Assembly: GCA_964521255.1 (NCBI GenBank)
Contig: CAZFRM010000002.1
Location: 1-64,000 of the forward strand
DNA from: ZC4RG29 sp964521255
Lineage (GTDB): Bacteria > Bacteroidota > Bacteroidia > Cytophagales > Cyclobacteriaceae
DNA: 64,000 bases
Reading direction: 5' to 3'
Of the stretch, positions 41,932-51,851 are shown one piece after another; the stretch's first letter is position 1, and each line of letters opens with the position of its first letter. The position numbers and the translations under genes were made by a program. The notes beneath the pieces are model-generated. The model had not been told where the DNA came from, searched no databases, and was given only the letters and a program-made list of their open reading frames with translations.

Positions 41932-42124
41932 GTTAAAAACGAGATATGCCTGATTGGGGTCTTGCAATTCTTTCTGCGGGTGTAACATACGTTGACGGTT
42001 TCAATGGGTATTTTAAATTGTCGATACTTGTCTGATGCAAGTAGTTCCTTAGTACGTATCACTGAGATATAAAGAACTGTTCCCAATTATTAATAATAAC
42101 TTCGAAACGCTTAATCACTTAACA

Positions 42125-43348
42125 ATGACCAAGATCATTTCAATGCTAATTGCCGGAGCAGCTATCATGCTCGTATCCTGTGGAACAAAAAAAACAGAGC
42201 AGACTGAAGCTCCGGTTTCCCTTTCGCCAGTGGAAACCCAGAAAGCAAATACCGATTACAAACCTGCGTTTGAAGGACAGACCCGGATTGCTGGCGTTAA
42301 ATCGGCGACAGTTTACGAAGCGACAGTGCTGGATAGTTCACTGGCTTTCCCATGGGGTATTGGCAGCCTGCCCGATGGAAGATTTATCATCACCGAGAGA
42401 GGGGGCACCATGAAGATTTCCACGGCAACCGGCCAGATAGGGGCGGCGTTGGATGGAGTTCCAAAAGTTAATAGTGAAGGGCAAGGCGGCTTGCTTGGCG
42501 TGTGCATTGATCCGGCCTTTGAGCAAAACAGAATGGTGTATTGGGTCTTCTCAGAGCCAGTGTCCGGCGGCAATCTTACCGCAGTAGCGAAAGGCAAACT
42601 GTCGGTCGATGAAAAGAAACTGGAAGGCGTCAAAGTTATTTACCGCGCCACGCCGGCATATAAAGGAACACTACACTACGGCGGCCGCGTCACGTTTACA
42701 AAGGAAGGATACCTGATTGTCACAACAGGTGAGCGTTCAGACATTGAAACAAGACCACAAGCTCAGGATCTTAATTCAGGATTGGGAAAAGTGATTCGCA
42801 TTACCACCGACGGCAAGCCGGTTACTGGTAATCCCTTTGAAGGAAAAACTGGTGCAAGACCCGAGCTGTATTCTTATGGTCATCGCAATGTTCAGAGTAT
42901 TGCATTTCATCCAGTGACGGGAGATCTTTGGGAAGCCGAGTTTGGTCCGAGAGGTGGTGATGAACTTAACCGGATAGAGCCTGGGAAAAACTATGGCTGG
43001 CCAACGATCACTTATGGTATTGAATACTCCGGCAAGAAGATCGGCGATTCTATTCAATATAAAAATGGTCTTGAACAACCGGTTTATTACTGGGACCCCG
43101 TTATCTCACCAAGTGGAATGACCTTCTACAGCAGCGACAGCATTCCTGAATGGAAAAACAATCTCTTCATTTCCTGCCTTAGCGGCATGCACATCTGTCG
43201 CCTGCTCATTGAAAACAACAAAGTAGTAGGTGAAGAAAGACTACTGACAGAATTTGAAGAACGTTTCCGCGATGTTATTGAAGGAAAGGATGGAGCGCTG
43301 TATGCGGTTACTGATCAAGGGCGATTTTATCGGATTTACAAGAAGTAA
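42125..43348 (+). CDS. PQQ-dependent sugar dehydrogenase-like lipoprotein
   Basis: The 407-residue protein has a lipoprotein signal with the lipobox LVSC (~17-20). A glucose/sorbosone dehydrogenase propeller follows: FPWGIGSLPDGRFIITERGG, GQGGLLGVCIDPAF, RVTFTKEGYLIVTTGERSD, and YSYGHRNVQSIAFHP, which carries the usual H/R residues. Such enzymes oxidise aldose sugars in the periplasm with PQQ. No PQQ synthesis genes are in the window. Confidence 0.88.
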   Translation: MTKIISMLIAGAAIMLVSCGTKKTEQTEAPVSLSPVETQKANTDYKPAFEGQTRIAGVKSATVYEATVLDSSLAFPWGIGSLPDGRFIITERGGTMKISTATGQIGAALDGVPKVNSEGQGGLLGVCIDPAFEQNRMVYWVFSEPVSGGNLTAVAKGKLSVDEKKLEGVKVIYRATPAYKGTLHYGGRVTFTKEGYLIVTTGERSDIETRPQAQDLNSGLGKVIRITTDGKPVTGNPFEGKTGARPELYSYGHRNVQSIAFHPVTGDLWEAEFGPRGGDELNRIEPGKNYGWPTITYGIEYSGKKIGDSIQYKNGLEQPVYYWDPVISPSGMTFYSSDSIPEWKNNLFISCLSGMHICRLLIENNKVVGEERLLTEFEERFRDVIEGKDGALYAVTDQGRFYRIYKK

Positions 43349-43454
43349 ATGTTAAGATCGACGCATCTGGCGCGCCGAGTCCGTGGGTTCGCTTGTGCAT
43401 CTTTGCTTTGACTTGAAACATGACAAGTCAATATTTCTTTCCCATTAATAAAAT

Positions 43455-45350
43455 TTAGTACTTAGCCGTAATGTTAAATCCAATACCCATCGGATTTTTT
43501 TTCCAACGTCCTTGGCTTGCTTTGCGGTAATAAGTTCCCTTGTTTATAAAGCCTGCCGAAAATACAATTCCCGAATTCTTTCGTCCCTCTATCCATTCTA
43601 ATGCAATGAAAATATCGTCCTTTACTACCAAGTTATACTTCGTCAGATCAGTTTCTATTTTACCAGTTTGACCGTTTACTCTTAATATTATGTTATCTGT
43701 TAAGATATTTTTGTCAGGCAGTCCGTTTTTAACTTCATAAATATTGACTCGAAACGTAGCTGTATCTTCTGAATTATAGGATATATTAAAACTGAATGTA
43801 TCAAGGTAAGTTGGGTCATTTTTGATTTTAATTTTAATTGCAATCTCACTTCCCAAATCTCCAGGCGCAAATTTACCACCAAAGAATTTAGAATCTGTTT
43901 TGTTCCCTAAAACTTTTGTAGTAAGCCTCTCGTCTGCAATCACTACCTCTTTCAATTCATTTGTTTTTTCCTGCAATTGAATATTTAAATACAACTTCTT
44001 CTTTTTAAGAATGTCGTTCAAATAAACTATTCTTGGTTCGTACCCGATCATTGAAATTTTAAGCGTGTCATTTATATTTGACTCAAGAATAGTGAGCGCA
44101 AATTCGCCTTTTGTATTTGTAGTAGTGCCTTTATCCTTATTGAGTATCCCAATATTTACATAAGGCAATGGTAAATTTGTTTTCTTATTCGTAATGAATC
44201 CCTTCAATATGTTCTTGCTTTCCCCTGAATTGTTTGTTAAAGTTGGTGGTGAAAATTGTGCGGTGACTCCTTCATTTGGAATATTTTTATAAAAACCATT
44301 CCCTGCCTTTAACTTGTCCAGCAAGTAATTAGTAGTCAACTGTTGAATTACCTGATACTTAGTATTACTTTGATCTTCTTGGGAAAGAATACTTAAACTT
44401 GAAAAATCATCGTGTGTTGAATGGTCTATTTTTAAGTAATATTTATCGCCCAAAATAAAGTCTGTTATGTTATAAATTGAATCTGGTAAATTATCCCCTT
44501 CGGTAATATCACTATCAAGATAAAGAAAGGATGAGTTAATTGCTTCTGGCTTAAAAAAGCCGGACTCCCTTATTTGATTTAACTTTTCGTTCTCTTCTTC
44601 ATCCATATAAACAAATTGTTCTGATCCATCAAGAGAAACAACAGCTCTAATTCTATGGAGTTCTGTCATTGCCAATATTGATGCAGCCAGTCCGCCCCAA
44701 CTATAGCCAACCAGACCAATTTCCTTCGAGACTATATAGTCATTTGTTAATTTGTTGATAATGAATTTGGCATCTTCGATTTGCTCAAATAGATCCGTGC
44801 TGTCCATTGTCATATTACCAGGATACCTACCAATTGAACTAACGGACGCTACAACGAATCCTTTCTTCACCAAGCTCTCGAACAGCAAATAATTTTCATA
44901 GCTCATTCCATTAAATCCGGCTAAATAGATTATTAATGGGAATTGCTGCTTTGTTGGTTTTGCATTTACATAACTGTCAGTCTTTATCCGTTTTAGGGTA
45001 TTGTAATCGGCACAATTTATACCCCCACAAATGTATTGGAGCAGTTCATCGGTTAATCCATCGTAATTGTTCGTATCATCATAGAAGTTGCTTCTCTGCT
45101 CAAATAAGTTCACGAAATCAACAAATGAAGCAGTTGTGTCAGTTGAAGTAATGTCACATGGATACCAAATATCTATGTCGATTGGTCTGTAGTGCAGTTT
45201 GTCAGATGTTATTGAATTTTGCTTATAAGTCCTGCTTGAGTCATAAGTACTAATGATTCTAAAACCTACCTTATAATCCTGTTCTTGTCCAAGTGCAGCG
45301 AATGAAGTCAGTAAAATTAGTCCGGTGGTAATTCCTATTATTTTCTCCAA
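43455..45350 (-). CDS. Secreted alpha/beta hydrolase with CarboxypepD_reg domain
   Basis: The 631-residue protein has a signal peptide (to ~21). An alpha/beta-hydrolase domain (~25-350) resembles dienelactone hydrolase/PAF-acetylhydrolase types with the nucleophile elbow GYSWGG. A CarboxypepD_reg-like domain (~382-465, LKGFITNKKTNLPLPYVNI) and a C-terminal beta-rich domain follow. The combination of a secreted hydrolase and this regulatory domain repeats the design of the protein at 28642-30864. Substrate unknown. Confidence 0.8.
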   Translation of the reverse strand: MEKIIGITTGLILLTSFAALGQEQDYKVGFRIISTYDSSRTYKQNSITSDKLHYRPIDIDIWYPCDITSTDTTASFVDFVNLFEQRSNFYDDTNNYDGLTDELLQYICGGINCADYNTLKRIKTDSYVNAKPTKQQFPLIIYLAGFNGMSYENYLLFESLVKKGFVVASVSSIGRYPGNMTMDSTDLFEQIEDAKFIINKLTNDYIVSKEIGLVGYSWGGLAASILAMTELHRIRAVVSLDGSEQFVYMDEEENEKLNQIRESGFFKPEAINSSFLYLDSDITEGDNLPDSIYNITDFILGDKYYLKIDHSTHDDFSSLSILSQEDQSNTKYQVIQQLTTNYLLDKLKAGNGFYKNIPNEGVTAQFSPPTLTNNSGESKNILKGFITNKKTNLPLPYVNIGILNKDKGTTTNTKGEFALTILESNINDTLKISMIGYEPRIVYLNDILKKKKLYLNIQLQEKTNELKEVVIADERLTTKVLGNKTDSKFFGGKFAPGDLGSEIAIKIKIKNDPTYLDTFSFNISYNSEDTATFRVNIYEVKNGLPDKNILTDNIILRVNGQTGKIETDLTKYNLVVKDDIFIALEWIEGRKNSGIVFSAGFINKGTYYRKASQGRWKKNPMGIGFNITAKY

Positions 45351-45619
45351 TGTCTATGTTGCATTAAGTGCAGGTATAACGAAATTGTTTTTTTAAATGA
45401 TGTTTGACTCTATGAAATAGTTTCGGGGTCAATGATATTATTTAGGGTGGTGAGGAAAGATTGCTCTTTTGCTTGCATGGGTGTCGCGGTGGAATGCGCG
45501 GCAAGAAAATGTTCCACTACGTGGTGGCTACTGCTCTGTCCGCGCGGCATTGTGCATAACAATTCGATCTAAGCACCCGGTGAAGTTTTACGAACTATGC
45601 TTAACAGCTTTGTGTCATC

Positions 45620-46582
45620 TTACAAAGTCGAAAACTCAGCCCATAATGGAAAGTGGTCTGAGATTCGATATGAAAGTTGGCTTGTCGTATAGTTTCTTGC
45701 GGTTAAAACTTTTCCAACAAAATTATAGATATTTCCCTGGGTAAACGTCATGGATATTTCAGGGCGTGCACGTTTATCAACGAACCAGGCGATTTGGTCG
45801 TAGAAGCTGTAGGTGTTTTTAAATATGGTTCGCGGAATACCTTGCAGTTCAGGAGGAACTGTAAGGCCGGTGGAGGTAAAGGCTTCATACGTGGGGTCTC
45901 CATGTTTTTCAATATTGAAATCTCCTAATACAATTAAGCTGTGATTCCAATTATTAAGTTCCTTTGCCCAGTCGGCTACCCATTCGGCAATCGCTTTCAA
46001 CTCAGGTATGCGTGATGTGGCGTTGTCTCCATATAGAACATGAAGAGTTACTAATACGAATGTTTTACTTCCGACTTTAAAGCTCACCGCATAGGGGGTA
46101 CGACAAAATTGTTTTCTTAAAGCGTTTTCATCGATTCGATTGAGCCATTCATCCGGCACAACAAGTTCACAGGCCAATCCAGAGAGATTTACTTTGCGGG
46201 TATCGTAAAGGAAAGCCATGCGTTCATTGTTTCCGGCAGCTCCTCGTGTTACGTCTGTCATCAAGAAATTCCAATCCTGTCCCAAAAATTTCAGCATATG
46301 ACGCAAGCACTTGATATTTCCTTTCACTTCCTGGATAGCGATAATGTCAAAGTGAGAAATTATTTCAATGATGGCCAATAATGAATGTAAGTCGCGCTTC
46401 GGGGAAGCGTTGTCACCGGCCTCCCATTTTTCAGTGAGGTCTCCAAATGCCCGAATGTTCCAAGTAGCAATTAATACATTGTCTGTTAGCTGCTTTGAGG
46501 GGATTACATTGTTGAGATCTTGACGGAGTGAAGCAAGTTCTGCTTGCACGTCTGCCGGAGGTGTTTCAAATATGGAAGGCAT
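45620..46582 (-). CDS. Endonuclease/exonuclease/phosphatase (DNase I-like) family protein, copy 1
   Basis: The 320-residue protein has the EEP active-site set: N in TWNIRAF, E in IQEVKG, H in LHVLYG, D-x-N in GDFNI, and the D-H pair in SDHFPLW. There is no signal peptide. It is a metal-dependent phosphoesterase; nuclease activity is likely but unproven. The gene is almost identical to the one at 63136-64000, with 2 mismatches noticed over the shared 864 bp, both near the 5' end of the shared part. The copies are in direct orientation. Confidence 0.87.
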   Translation of the reverse strand: MPSIFETPPADVQAELASLRQDLNNVIPSKQLTDNVLIATWNIRAFGDLTEKWEAGDNASPKRDLHSLLAIIEIISHFDIIAIQEVKGNIKCLRHMLKFLGQDWNFLMTDVTRGAAGNNERMAFLYDTRKVNLSGLACELVVPDEWLNRIDENALRKQFCRTPYAVSFKVGSKTFVLVTLHVLYGDNATSRIPELKAIAEWVADWAKELNNWNHSLIVLGDFNIEKHGDPTYEAFTSTGLTVPPELQGIPRTIFKNTYSFYDQIAWFVDKRARPEISMTFTQGNIYNFVGKVLTARNYTTSQLSYRISDHFPLWAEFSTL

Positions 46583-46878
46583 AAGGTTTTTTTGTTTTGT
46601 AGTTTTAAGTTAAGGGAAATGGTGGGGATAGGAAAGGAAGTGTGAGTCTTTAAATAGGGATGAGGCCTCACACCCCTGCCCCTAAAAGGGTAAGTTATCC
46701 ATTCAACGTAGGCGTTATTTGTATTGCGAGCCGCGAGTGGAGAGAGGATGGGCGCAGTAAAGGCCGTTTCGGGTGAGTGCTGGCGTGACCTTTTGCGGCA
46801 AGGAAGGAGGCACTCCGCATTAACCTGCGAAATGTTGTTTTGGTAGACATCTTGATGGGACCAAAAGGCCTGCTATAC
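46583..46878. other. Intergenic region after the copy-1 nuclease start
   Basis: It is more G+C-rich than its surroundings and carries a short block (CACCCCTGCCCCTAAAAGGG) that recalls the core of repeat B. No gene is visible. Confidence 0.35.
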
Positions 46879-48354
46879 TTACTGTTTCTTGGGCTTCTTT
46901 TTCATCGGAAATTCAAAACCTATCCGCATGTTTAGTCGGTCTGTGTATGGGCTTCTGTGATGAGGATCATAAAGATTGTACAGCAGATAAAATGTTCCTT
47001 TTACATTCTTAAAGAATCTATACTCTTTCTTTATCCCTGCCATCGTGCTGAATACCCACTCCCGACCTTGTTCATCAACATTGTGTGATGAGAACTTTGG
47101 TGGTACAAAGGTGTTCATGTATTCAATCTGAAGGTGTGCGCTGAATCCTTCTCCTATCTTAAACTCACAGTAACTCCGTGGACCATAGACACGACGGTCA
47201 GGATTGAATTGATTGTTGTCAGGATTATATCCAACACGTTGATTCCAGCCAGCACCTACGGTGAGGCGTGTGTTGAAACGGTAACCAACATAGGGATTGA
47301 AATCTACCATCCAATCATCTTTTCGGAAAATCTGCAGGGCTATTCCTGGCATAAGTCTTTCAATCAATGGTTTTTCCCGCATTTCATTAGGGCGCCGTTT
47401 TGGTATGTCGCTTAAACTAGTAAGGCTGCCGTACTTTTTTTTATACTTTGACAAAGTCTTCATAGCCTCTTGAAGTTGCGCTTCCTTTCCATCAAAATGA
47501 TTAACAGCCAGTTGCTGTGCCTGCTGGATTAACTCCTGCTTCATCGCATCCTGATCTTTGAGCGTCCCTGCCATGCCTGTTATTTCCCCTACTTGACCCA
47601 GTTCCTTTTCTATATCTCCAACTGCTGAAATATTTTTCGCCTGTTCTTCGGCTAATTTACCTGCCTCTCTAAGATTTGTTGGCACTTGAGAAATTTGACC
47701 TTGGTTTTGTGTTATTTCATCGCCTACATTTCCTAAACTTCCTAGATCAGTGGAAGGGATATTTAAACCTGAGCCATAGGGCATGCTTTGCACATTTAAT
47801 GGGTTGGATAATGAAGGGATATCGAGATCGAATCTATTATGGAAAGACAATGACAAGTTTGTATTTGGTATTGATACATCCAACTTATCCATGAGTGATG
47901 TAAACTCACTTGCCTTTTCATGCAATTGTGGTGGCAGTTCCAAGTTGTTAATTTTTTGGTTTATATCCGCCTTTAGTTTTTCAAATTTAGAGGTGATTCT
48001 ATTAATTTCTTCATTTTTCCATTGCTGAATGCTGTCAATTCGACTCGTAAATTTTTCCGTTGGCAAAGTGAGATTTCTAAGACTATCAACTTTGAGGTTG
48101 AGCTCATTGATTTGCGCATCCGTTTTAGATACAATTGAATCGTAAGAGTTTTTTAACTCATAGTATTGGTTTGCAGCAAAGTTTTGAATAGAATCAAGTT
48201 TTTGTTCTTGTACTGTTTTAAGAGAGTCTGACTTTTGTATACCGGATAAGGATAGGATATCAATACTTGAAATTGAGCCTTTCAATTCTTGAATAGATTG
48301 ACCCTTGCCGGTCGAAGTCAGAAGGATAAAAATGATAGCTAAACGGTAAAACAT
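46879..48354 (-). CDS. Secreted coiled-coil protein with C-terminal beta-barrel-like domain
   Basis: The 491-residue protein has a signal peptide (~1-18) and long coiled coils (~30-150 and ~225-310). The last ~150 residues (from LMPGIALQIFRKDDW) are rich in aromatic beta-strands (NPYVGYRFNTRLTVGAGW, YCEFKIGEGFSAHLQIEY), ending RIGFEFPMKKK. This suggests a small outer-membrane barrel or porin-like domain attached to a periplasmic rod. No known family is recognised. Confidence 0.68.
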   Translation of the reverse strand: MFYRLAIIFILLTSTGKGQSIQELKGSISSIDILSLSGIQKSDSLKTVQEQKLDSIQNFAANQYYELKNSYDSIVSKTDAQINELNLKVDSLRNLTLPTEKFTSRIDSIQQWKNEEINRITSKFEKLKADINQKINNLELPPQLHEKASEFTSLMDKLDVSIPNTNLSLSFHNRFDLDIPSLSNPLNVQSMPYGSGLNIPSTDLGSLGNVGDEITQNQGQISQVPTNLREAGKLAEEQAKNISAVGDIEKELGQVGEITGMAGTLKDQDAMKQELIQQAQQLAVNHFDGKEAQLQEAMKTLSKYKKKYGSLTSLSDIPKRRPNEMREKPLIERLMPGIALQIFRKDDWMVDFNPYVGYRFNTRLTVGAGWNQRVGYNPDNNQFNPDRRVYGPRSYCEFKIGEGFSAHLQIEYMNTFVPPKFSSHNVDEQGREWVFSTMAGIKKEYRFFKNVKGTFYLLYNLYDPHHRSPYTDRLNMRIGFEFPMKKKPKKQ

Positions 48355-48433
48355 AGTTTTTTAGCCTATTATTAATTGTTTTAGAATTCGAATCATGCCA
48401 TTTAATTTTCTTACAATTAATTAGTATTTAGAC

Positions 48434-50746
48434 CTACTTTATTACTTGTACCCACCCTTTATAATTATCAGTACCCAATTTTAGTTGATAGAAATAAGTA
48501 CCAGGATCAATGTCATCTGTCGGCCATTTGTTTTCTAAGGAATTGCTCGAAAACAATTTATTACCTGATCGATCATACACGACAAGACTTGGTTGTTTAT
48601 TACCATTATACTGAATCTCAAAAAGATCATTTTTAGAATCATAATTGAATGGGGTAATCACATTCGGAATAAAGAGATGTTCTGGCACATACACATAAAA
48701 TGATTCGCTAGCTGAACAGCCCCATTGGTTCGTGATCATAATTTGGCCTTCATATTCGCCTGCCTTCAAATATTTATGCGAGACTTCTGGCGATGTAGTA
48801 TGCTCTTCAATCCCATCGCCAAATATCCAAAACCAATTTTCCATATTGGTCCCTGATACTTCTAAATTCATTTCTTCCTCAAAAGGCACTTTTAATTCAG
48901 TGTTCGATAATGTCAATGCTATTTGGCCAAATTGAATTCTAACACTATCAACCGTCTCACAACGACCTCTGCTGACTATTACTTTATACAAGCCACTTTC
49001 CTGTATCGAAATTTCATTTGATGTCGCGCCTGTATTCCAAATATAATTTAACTCTGAATTCAATGGAACTGATAAATTAATAATTTCCTTATCACAAATG
49101 ATTTCATCTTGCCCAAGTTCAATAATCGGATAGTCATAGACTTGAACATTAATAAAATCAGAAATTTTACAAACTCCGTTGTCTACAGTTACCTGATATT
49201 GATTTTCATCTTGCACCATGATCTGTTGGACTGTCTCTCCGTTTGACCAAAGGAAATCCATTCCGTTATTGCCTGCATCCAGCACAAGTTCGTCACCGCG
49301 ACAAAGAATTGTATCAGCCCCAATGTCAACAACAGGTCTTTCTATTATTATCGTTTTCGATACTATCTCTCGTGAAAGATTGCCGATGTATTTTTTTACT
49401 CTTAGTGTGTATTCTCCGGTTTGCTCATAAACATGGTTCACAATTTTACCGGTTGCAAAAGGAAAACTGCTCTGGATACCATCACCAAAATCCCATTGAA
49501 GTGAATCAGCATAACCCAAACTAGTAACCCTGACTTGCGATGGAATTCCTGTACAGCCCATCGCCTCTGGTACGGCGGGAGACTCCCTGAAAATACTTTG
49601 AACAAAAAGCGGAAGGCGTTGTGGACTCGCCCAGTATGGAAATAGTGGACCTTCGTCAACAAAATTACAAGACATGCCCTTCATATTTGGATTGGTGATC
49701 ACACATAGGTTTGGATCTTGCTGTCCACCAAATTGGTCGCCACCGTATATCTTACCATCAGGACCTAGCTGCAATTCTCCTAATTCGATTAAATAGGAAT
49801 TATCGCCAACTTGAACTTCGGAATCCATAATATCTTCTTTGATGCCCGAGTTCACATCGAATTGAGCAATACCAGGATAGGTTTCAAAAGGTACTTTGGA
49901 GTAGGCCGTGACATACATAAGTTCTGAATTAGGGGAGAATTCTACACCACCAGTGGACCAAATATTTAGTTCCCGATAATTCGAAACAGAACCTGTCTTT
50001 GAATTGAAGTCGTACAAATGAACAAACCCACTCTCTGCGCCTCCAGATTGCGTCACAGCGATCTTCGTTCCGTCGGGTGAAATTTTCATTTGCATGTTTG
50101 AGTTAAAAGAAACATTCCCATAACTACTGCCAATGGCCGAAACAACCGGATCACTCACACCCGCTTCTGTTACATGAATAGCATAAAACAAATTATCGAC
50201 CCACCCATGTGCAATGACCCAATACGACTTTTCATCGGCATGTCTGGTAACAGTCAGAAATGGGGACGTAACCGGAATGAAATTGTGTTTTTTATAAATA
50301 ACTTCTCCAAGACCATTGTCACGCGAAATATCAACTACAGAATAATGCAATCCAGTAAAGGGTACGTTATCATGCTCCAGGTTGGCTTTAAAAATATAAT
50401 ACAACTGCCCGTCTCCCGGATGTGGCACAATAACAGAAGTTGTATAAATCGGAAAATTTGCTCCATTCAATCCATAACCGTTCAACATGGGCTCATGGTT
50501 GTTGGTCCAAACTGAATCGCCGCTGGTATAGAATAACAAATTGCCAATTCGATCGCAGATAGCAGATGACTTACCCTGCCAATAAACTCGTCCATCAAGT
50601 AGTTGATTGGGAGGATCAAAGTTAAAATCAAGACCGAAACCTCCTTCAAAATACCAAATGCTCCCCTCCTTGGCAATTTGAGCAAAAATAGTCGTAGAAG
50701 ATAAAACTAAAGCAATAGGGACGAATAGTGCTGTTAAGCGCTTCAC
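48434..50746 (-). CDS. Large secreted PKD-domain protein with type B (gliding-associated) sorting domain
   Basis: The 770-residue protein has a signal peptide, a beta-propeller-like N-terminal part (~25-370), and a PKD domain (~395-470). Two repeated Ig-like segments of the type D-x-G-A-D-T-I-L-C/E-L-G-Q-D-E-I-I-C and a second PKD (~610-680) follow. The C-terminal ~85 residues (LFIPNVITPF ... GTYFYQLKLG ... GWVQVIK) match the gliding-motility-associated (CHU_C) sorting domain used by the type IX secretion system. It is probably cell-surface attached. Confidence 0.88.
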   Translation of the reverse strand: MKRLTALFVPIALVLSSTTIFAQIAKEGSIWYFEGGFGLDFNFDPPNQLLDGRVYWQGKSSAICDRIGNLLFYTSGDSVWTNNHEPMLNGYGLNGANFPIYTTSVIVPHPGDGQLYYIFKANLEHDNVPFTGLHYSVVDISRDNGLGEVIYKKHNFIPVTSPFLTVTRHADEKSYWVIAHGWVDNLFYAIHVTEAGVSDPVVSAIGSSYGNVSFNSNMQMKISPDGTKIAVTQSGGAESGFVHLYDFNSKTGSVSNYRELNIWSTGGVEFSPNSELMYVTAYSKVPFETYPGIAQFDVNSGIKEDIMDSEVQVGDNSYLIELGELQLGPDGKIYGGDQFGGQQDPNLCVITNPNMKGMSCNFVDEGPLFPYWASPQRLPLFVQSIFRESPAVPEAMGCTGIPSQVRVTSLGYADSLQWDFGDGIQSSFPFATGKIVNHVYEQTGEYTLRVKKYIGNLSREIVSKTIIIERPVVDIGADTILCRGDELVLDAGNNGMDFLWSNGETVQQIMVQDENQYQVTVDNGVCKISDFINVQVYDYPIIELGQDEIICDKEIINLSVPLNSELNYIWNTGATSNEISIQESGLYKVIVSRGRCETVDSVRIQFGQIALTLSNTELKVPFEEEMNLEVSGTNMENWFWIFGDGIEEHTTSPEVSHKYLKAGEYEGQIMITNQWGCSASESFYVYVPEHLFIPNVITPFNYDSKNDLFEIQYNGNKQPSLVVYDRSGNKLFSSNSLENKWPTDDIDPGTYFYQLKLGTDNYKGWVQVIK

Positions 50747-50747
50747 A

Positions 50748-51215
50748 TCAATTAAATTTTCTTAAAATCCAACGGTAACCCAAAAGACTATCACCTTTTA
50801 TCCCTTCAATTTCCAGCTGAATAGAATCGCTTGTTACGATATTCCAATCCGTGGGAGTTCCAAAAAGATTCGGTATTTCCCCTGCCTGATAACGATAAAT
50901 TTTATCATGGTTGATGAAATCAACAACCAACGGTTTTGACTGCACCGACCAGTCCCCCTCAACATAAATAGTATCGAAAGAACTCGGATACTTCACCAAA
51001 TACCGACCATCATCTTTAATGGAATATACATGGGCGGAAGAAGGACTGGCAAAACTAAAATCTGTATCGGTTGATGATTTTGTTTTGAATAATTTCCACT
51101 GGCTATTTACTATCAGGTTGCGTAAAGCGGAACCCTTATCTGCCTCTGGTTCTTCATGGCAACTCATTAACGTGAAGAGAAAAACAATAATTAATGTGAT
51201 GATATGGTTTTTCAT
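50748..51215 (-). CDS. Hypothetical lipoprotein (lipocalin-like)
   Basis: The 155-residue protein has a lipobox LMSC at residue ~18. The mature part is beta-rich, with SQWKLFKTKSSTD and YVEGDWSVQSKPLVVDFI, a pattern like the lipocalin-type lipoproteins of Bacteroidota. Its stop is 1 bp from the start of the PKD protein gene downstream on the same strand, so the two are probably cotranscribed. Confidence 0.72.
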   Translation of the reverse strand: MKNHIITLIIVFLFTLMSCHEEPEADKGSALRNLIVNSQWKLFKTKSSTDTDFSFASPSSAHVYSIKDDGRYLVKYPSSFDTIYVEGDWSVQSKPLVVDFINHDKIYRYQAGEIPNLFGTPTDWNIVTSDSIQLEIEGIKGDSLLGYRWILRKFN

Positions 51216-51463
51216 ATTTGCAATGCCAGTGAATATAGACTTAAGGCTTTAAGCATCTCAAAGATTTTAAAAAAATTAAAACATAAGTTGTGCATGCTAC
51301 GATTTTTAAGGTTCTGTTTCCATCTCCCTTGAAGCAATTCTGTTTAAGAACAGAAACCCGATCGATTTCTTCCCGTGTTGAAGTTAATCGATACAGTAAG
51401 TGAAAATGTGATCAATCCAAAAAATTTATTCTTCATATTTTTCAAGTTAAGAAGATACTGATA

Positions 51464-51847
51464 CTATTTATTCTTAAGCCTCTTGAGAAATTTGTAAGTC
51501 TCAAAAGGCAATACAAGACTAACCAAAGTAGAAACGATGAGTAAACATGACCTGAATGAGTGTACCATAATTTGTGTCAATAATAGAATCAGAAGAAAAC
51601 ATATCACTGCAAAAATATAAATAGAATATCTCCTTTCCCTTAAGAATATAAATATAAGATTGTGAATTAAAAGCCCAATTGAGAATACGTATAAATAGTA
51701 CCTTAATGAAATACCCCAATTCAAATCACGCACTCTAATATCACACATTTCTAGTACTGTGTCATGAGTGAGAAGCAACAATCCAATTGGAATTATTGTT
51801 AATAACAATAATTCCATAATTTTTCTAAATGCGCTGTTTTGTATCAT
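51464..51847 (-). CDS. Small multi-TM protein, candidate immunity protein
   Basis: The 127-residue protein has four predicted membrane helices (~9-27, ~48-68, ~73-93 and ~97-117) and a basic C-terminus. It starts 4 bp after the stop codon of the RHS gene, on the same strand. Placed directly behind a polymorphic-toxin-like gene, such a small gene is often the immunity protein. No homologue is recognised; the role is inferred from position only. Confidence 0.55.
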   Translation of the reverse strand: MIQNSAFRKIMELLLLTIIPIGLLLLTHDTVLEMCDIRVRDLNWGISLRYYLYVFSIGLLIHNLIFIFLRERRYSIYIFAVICFLLILLLTQIMVHSFRSCLLIVSTLVSLVLPFETYKFLKRLKNK

Positions 51848-51851
51848 TAAT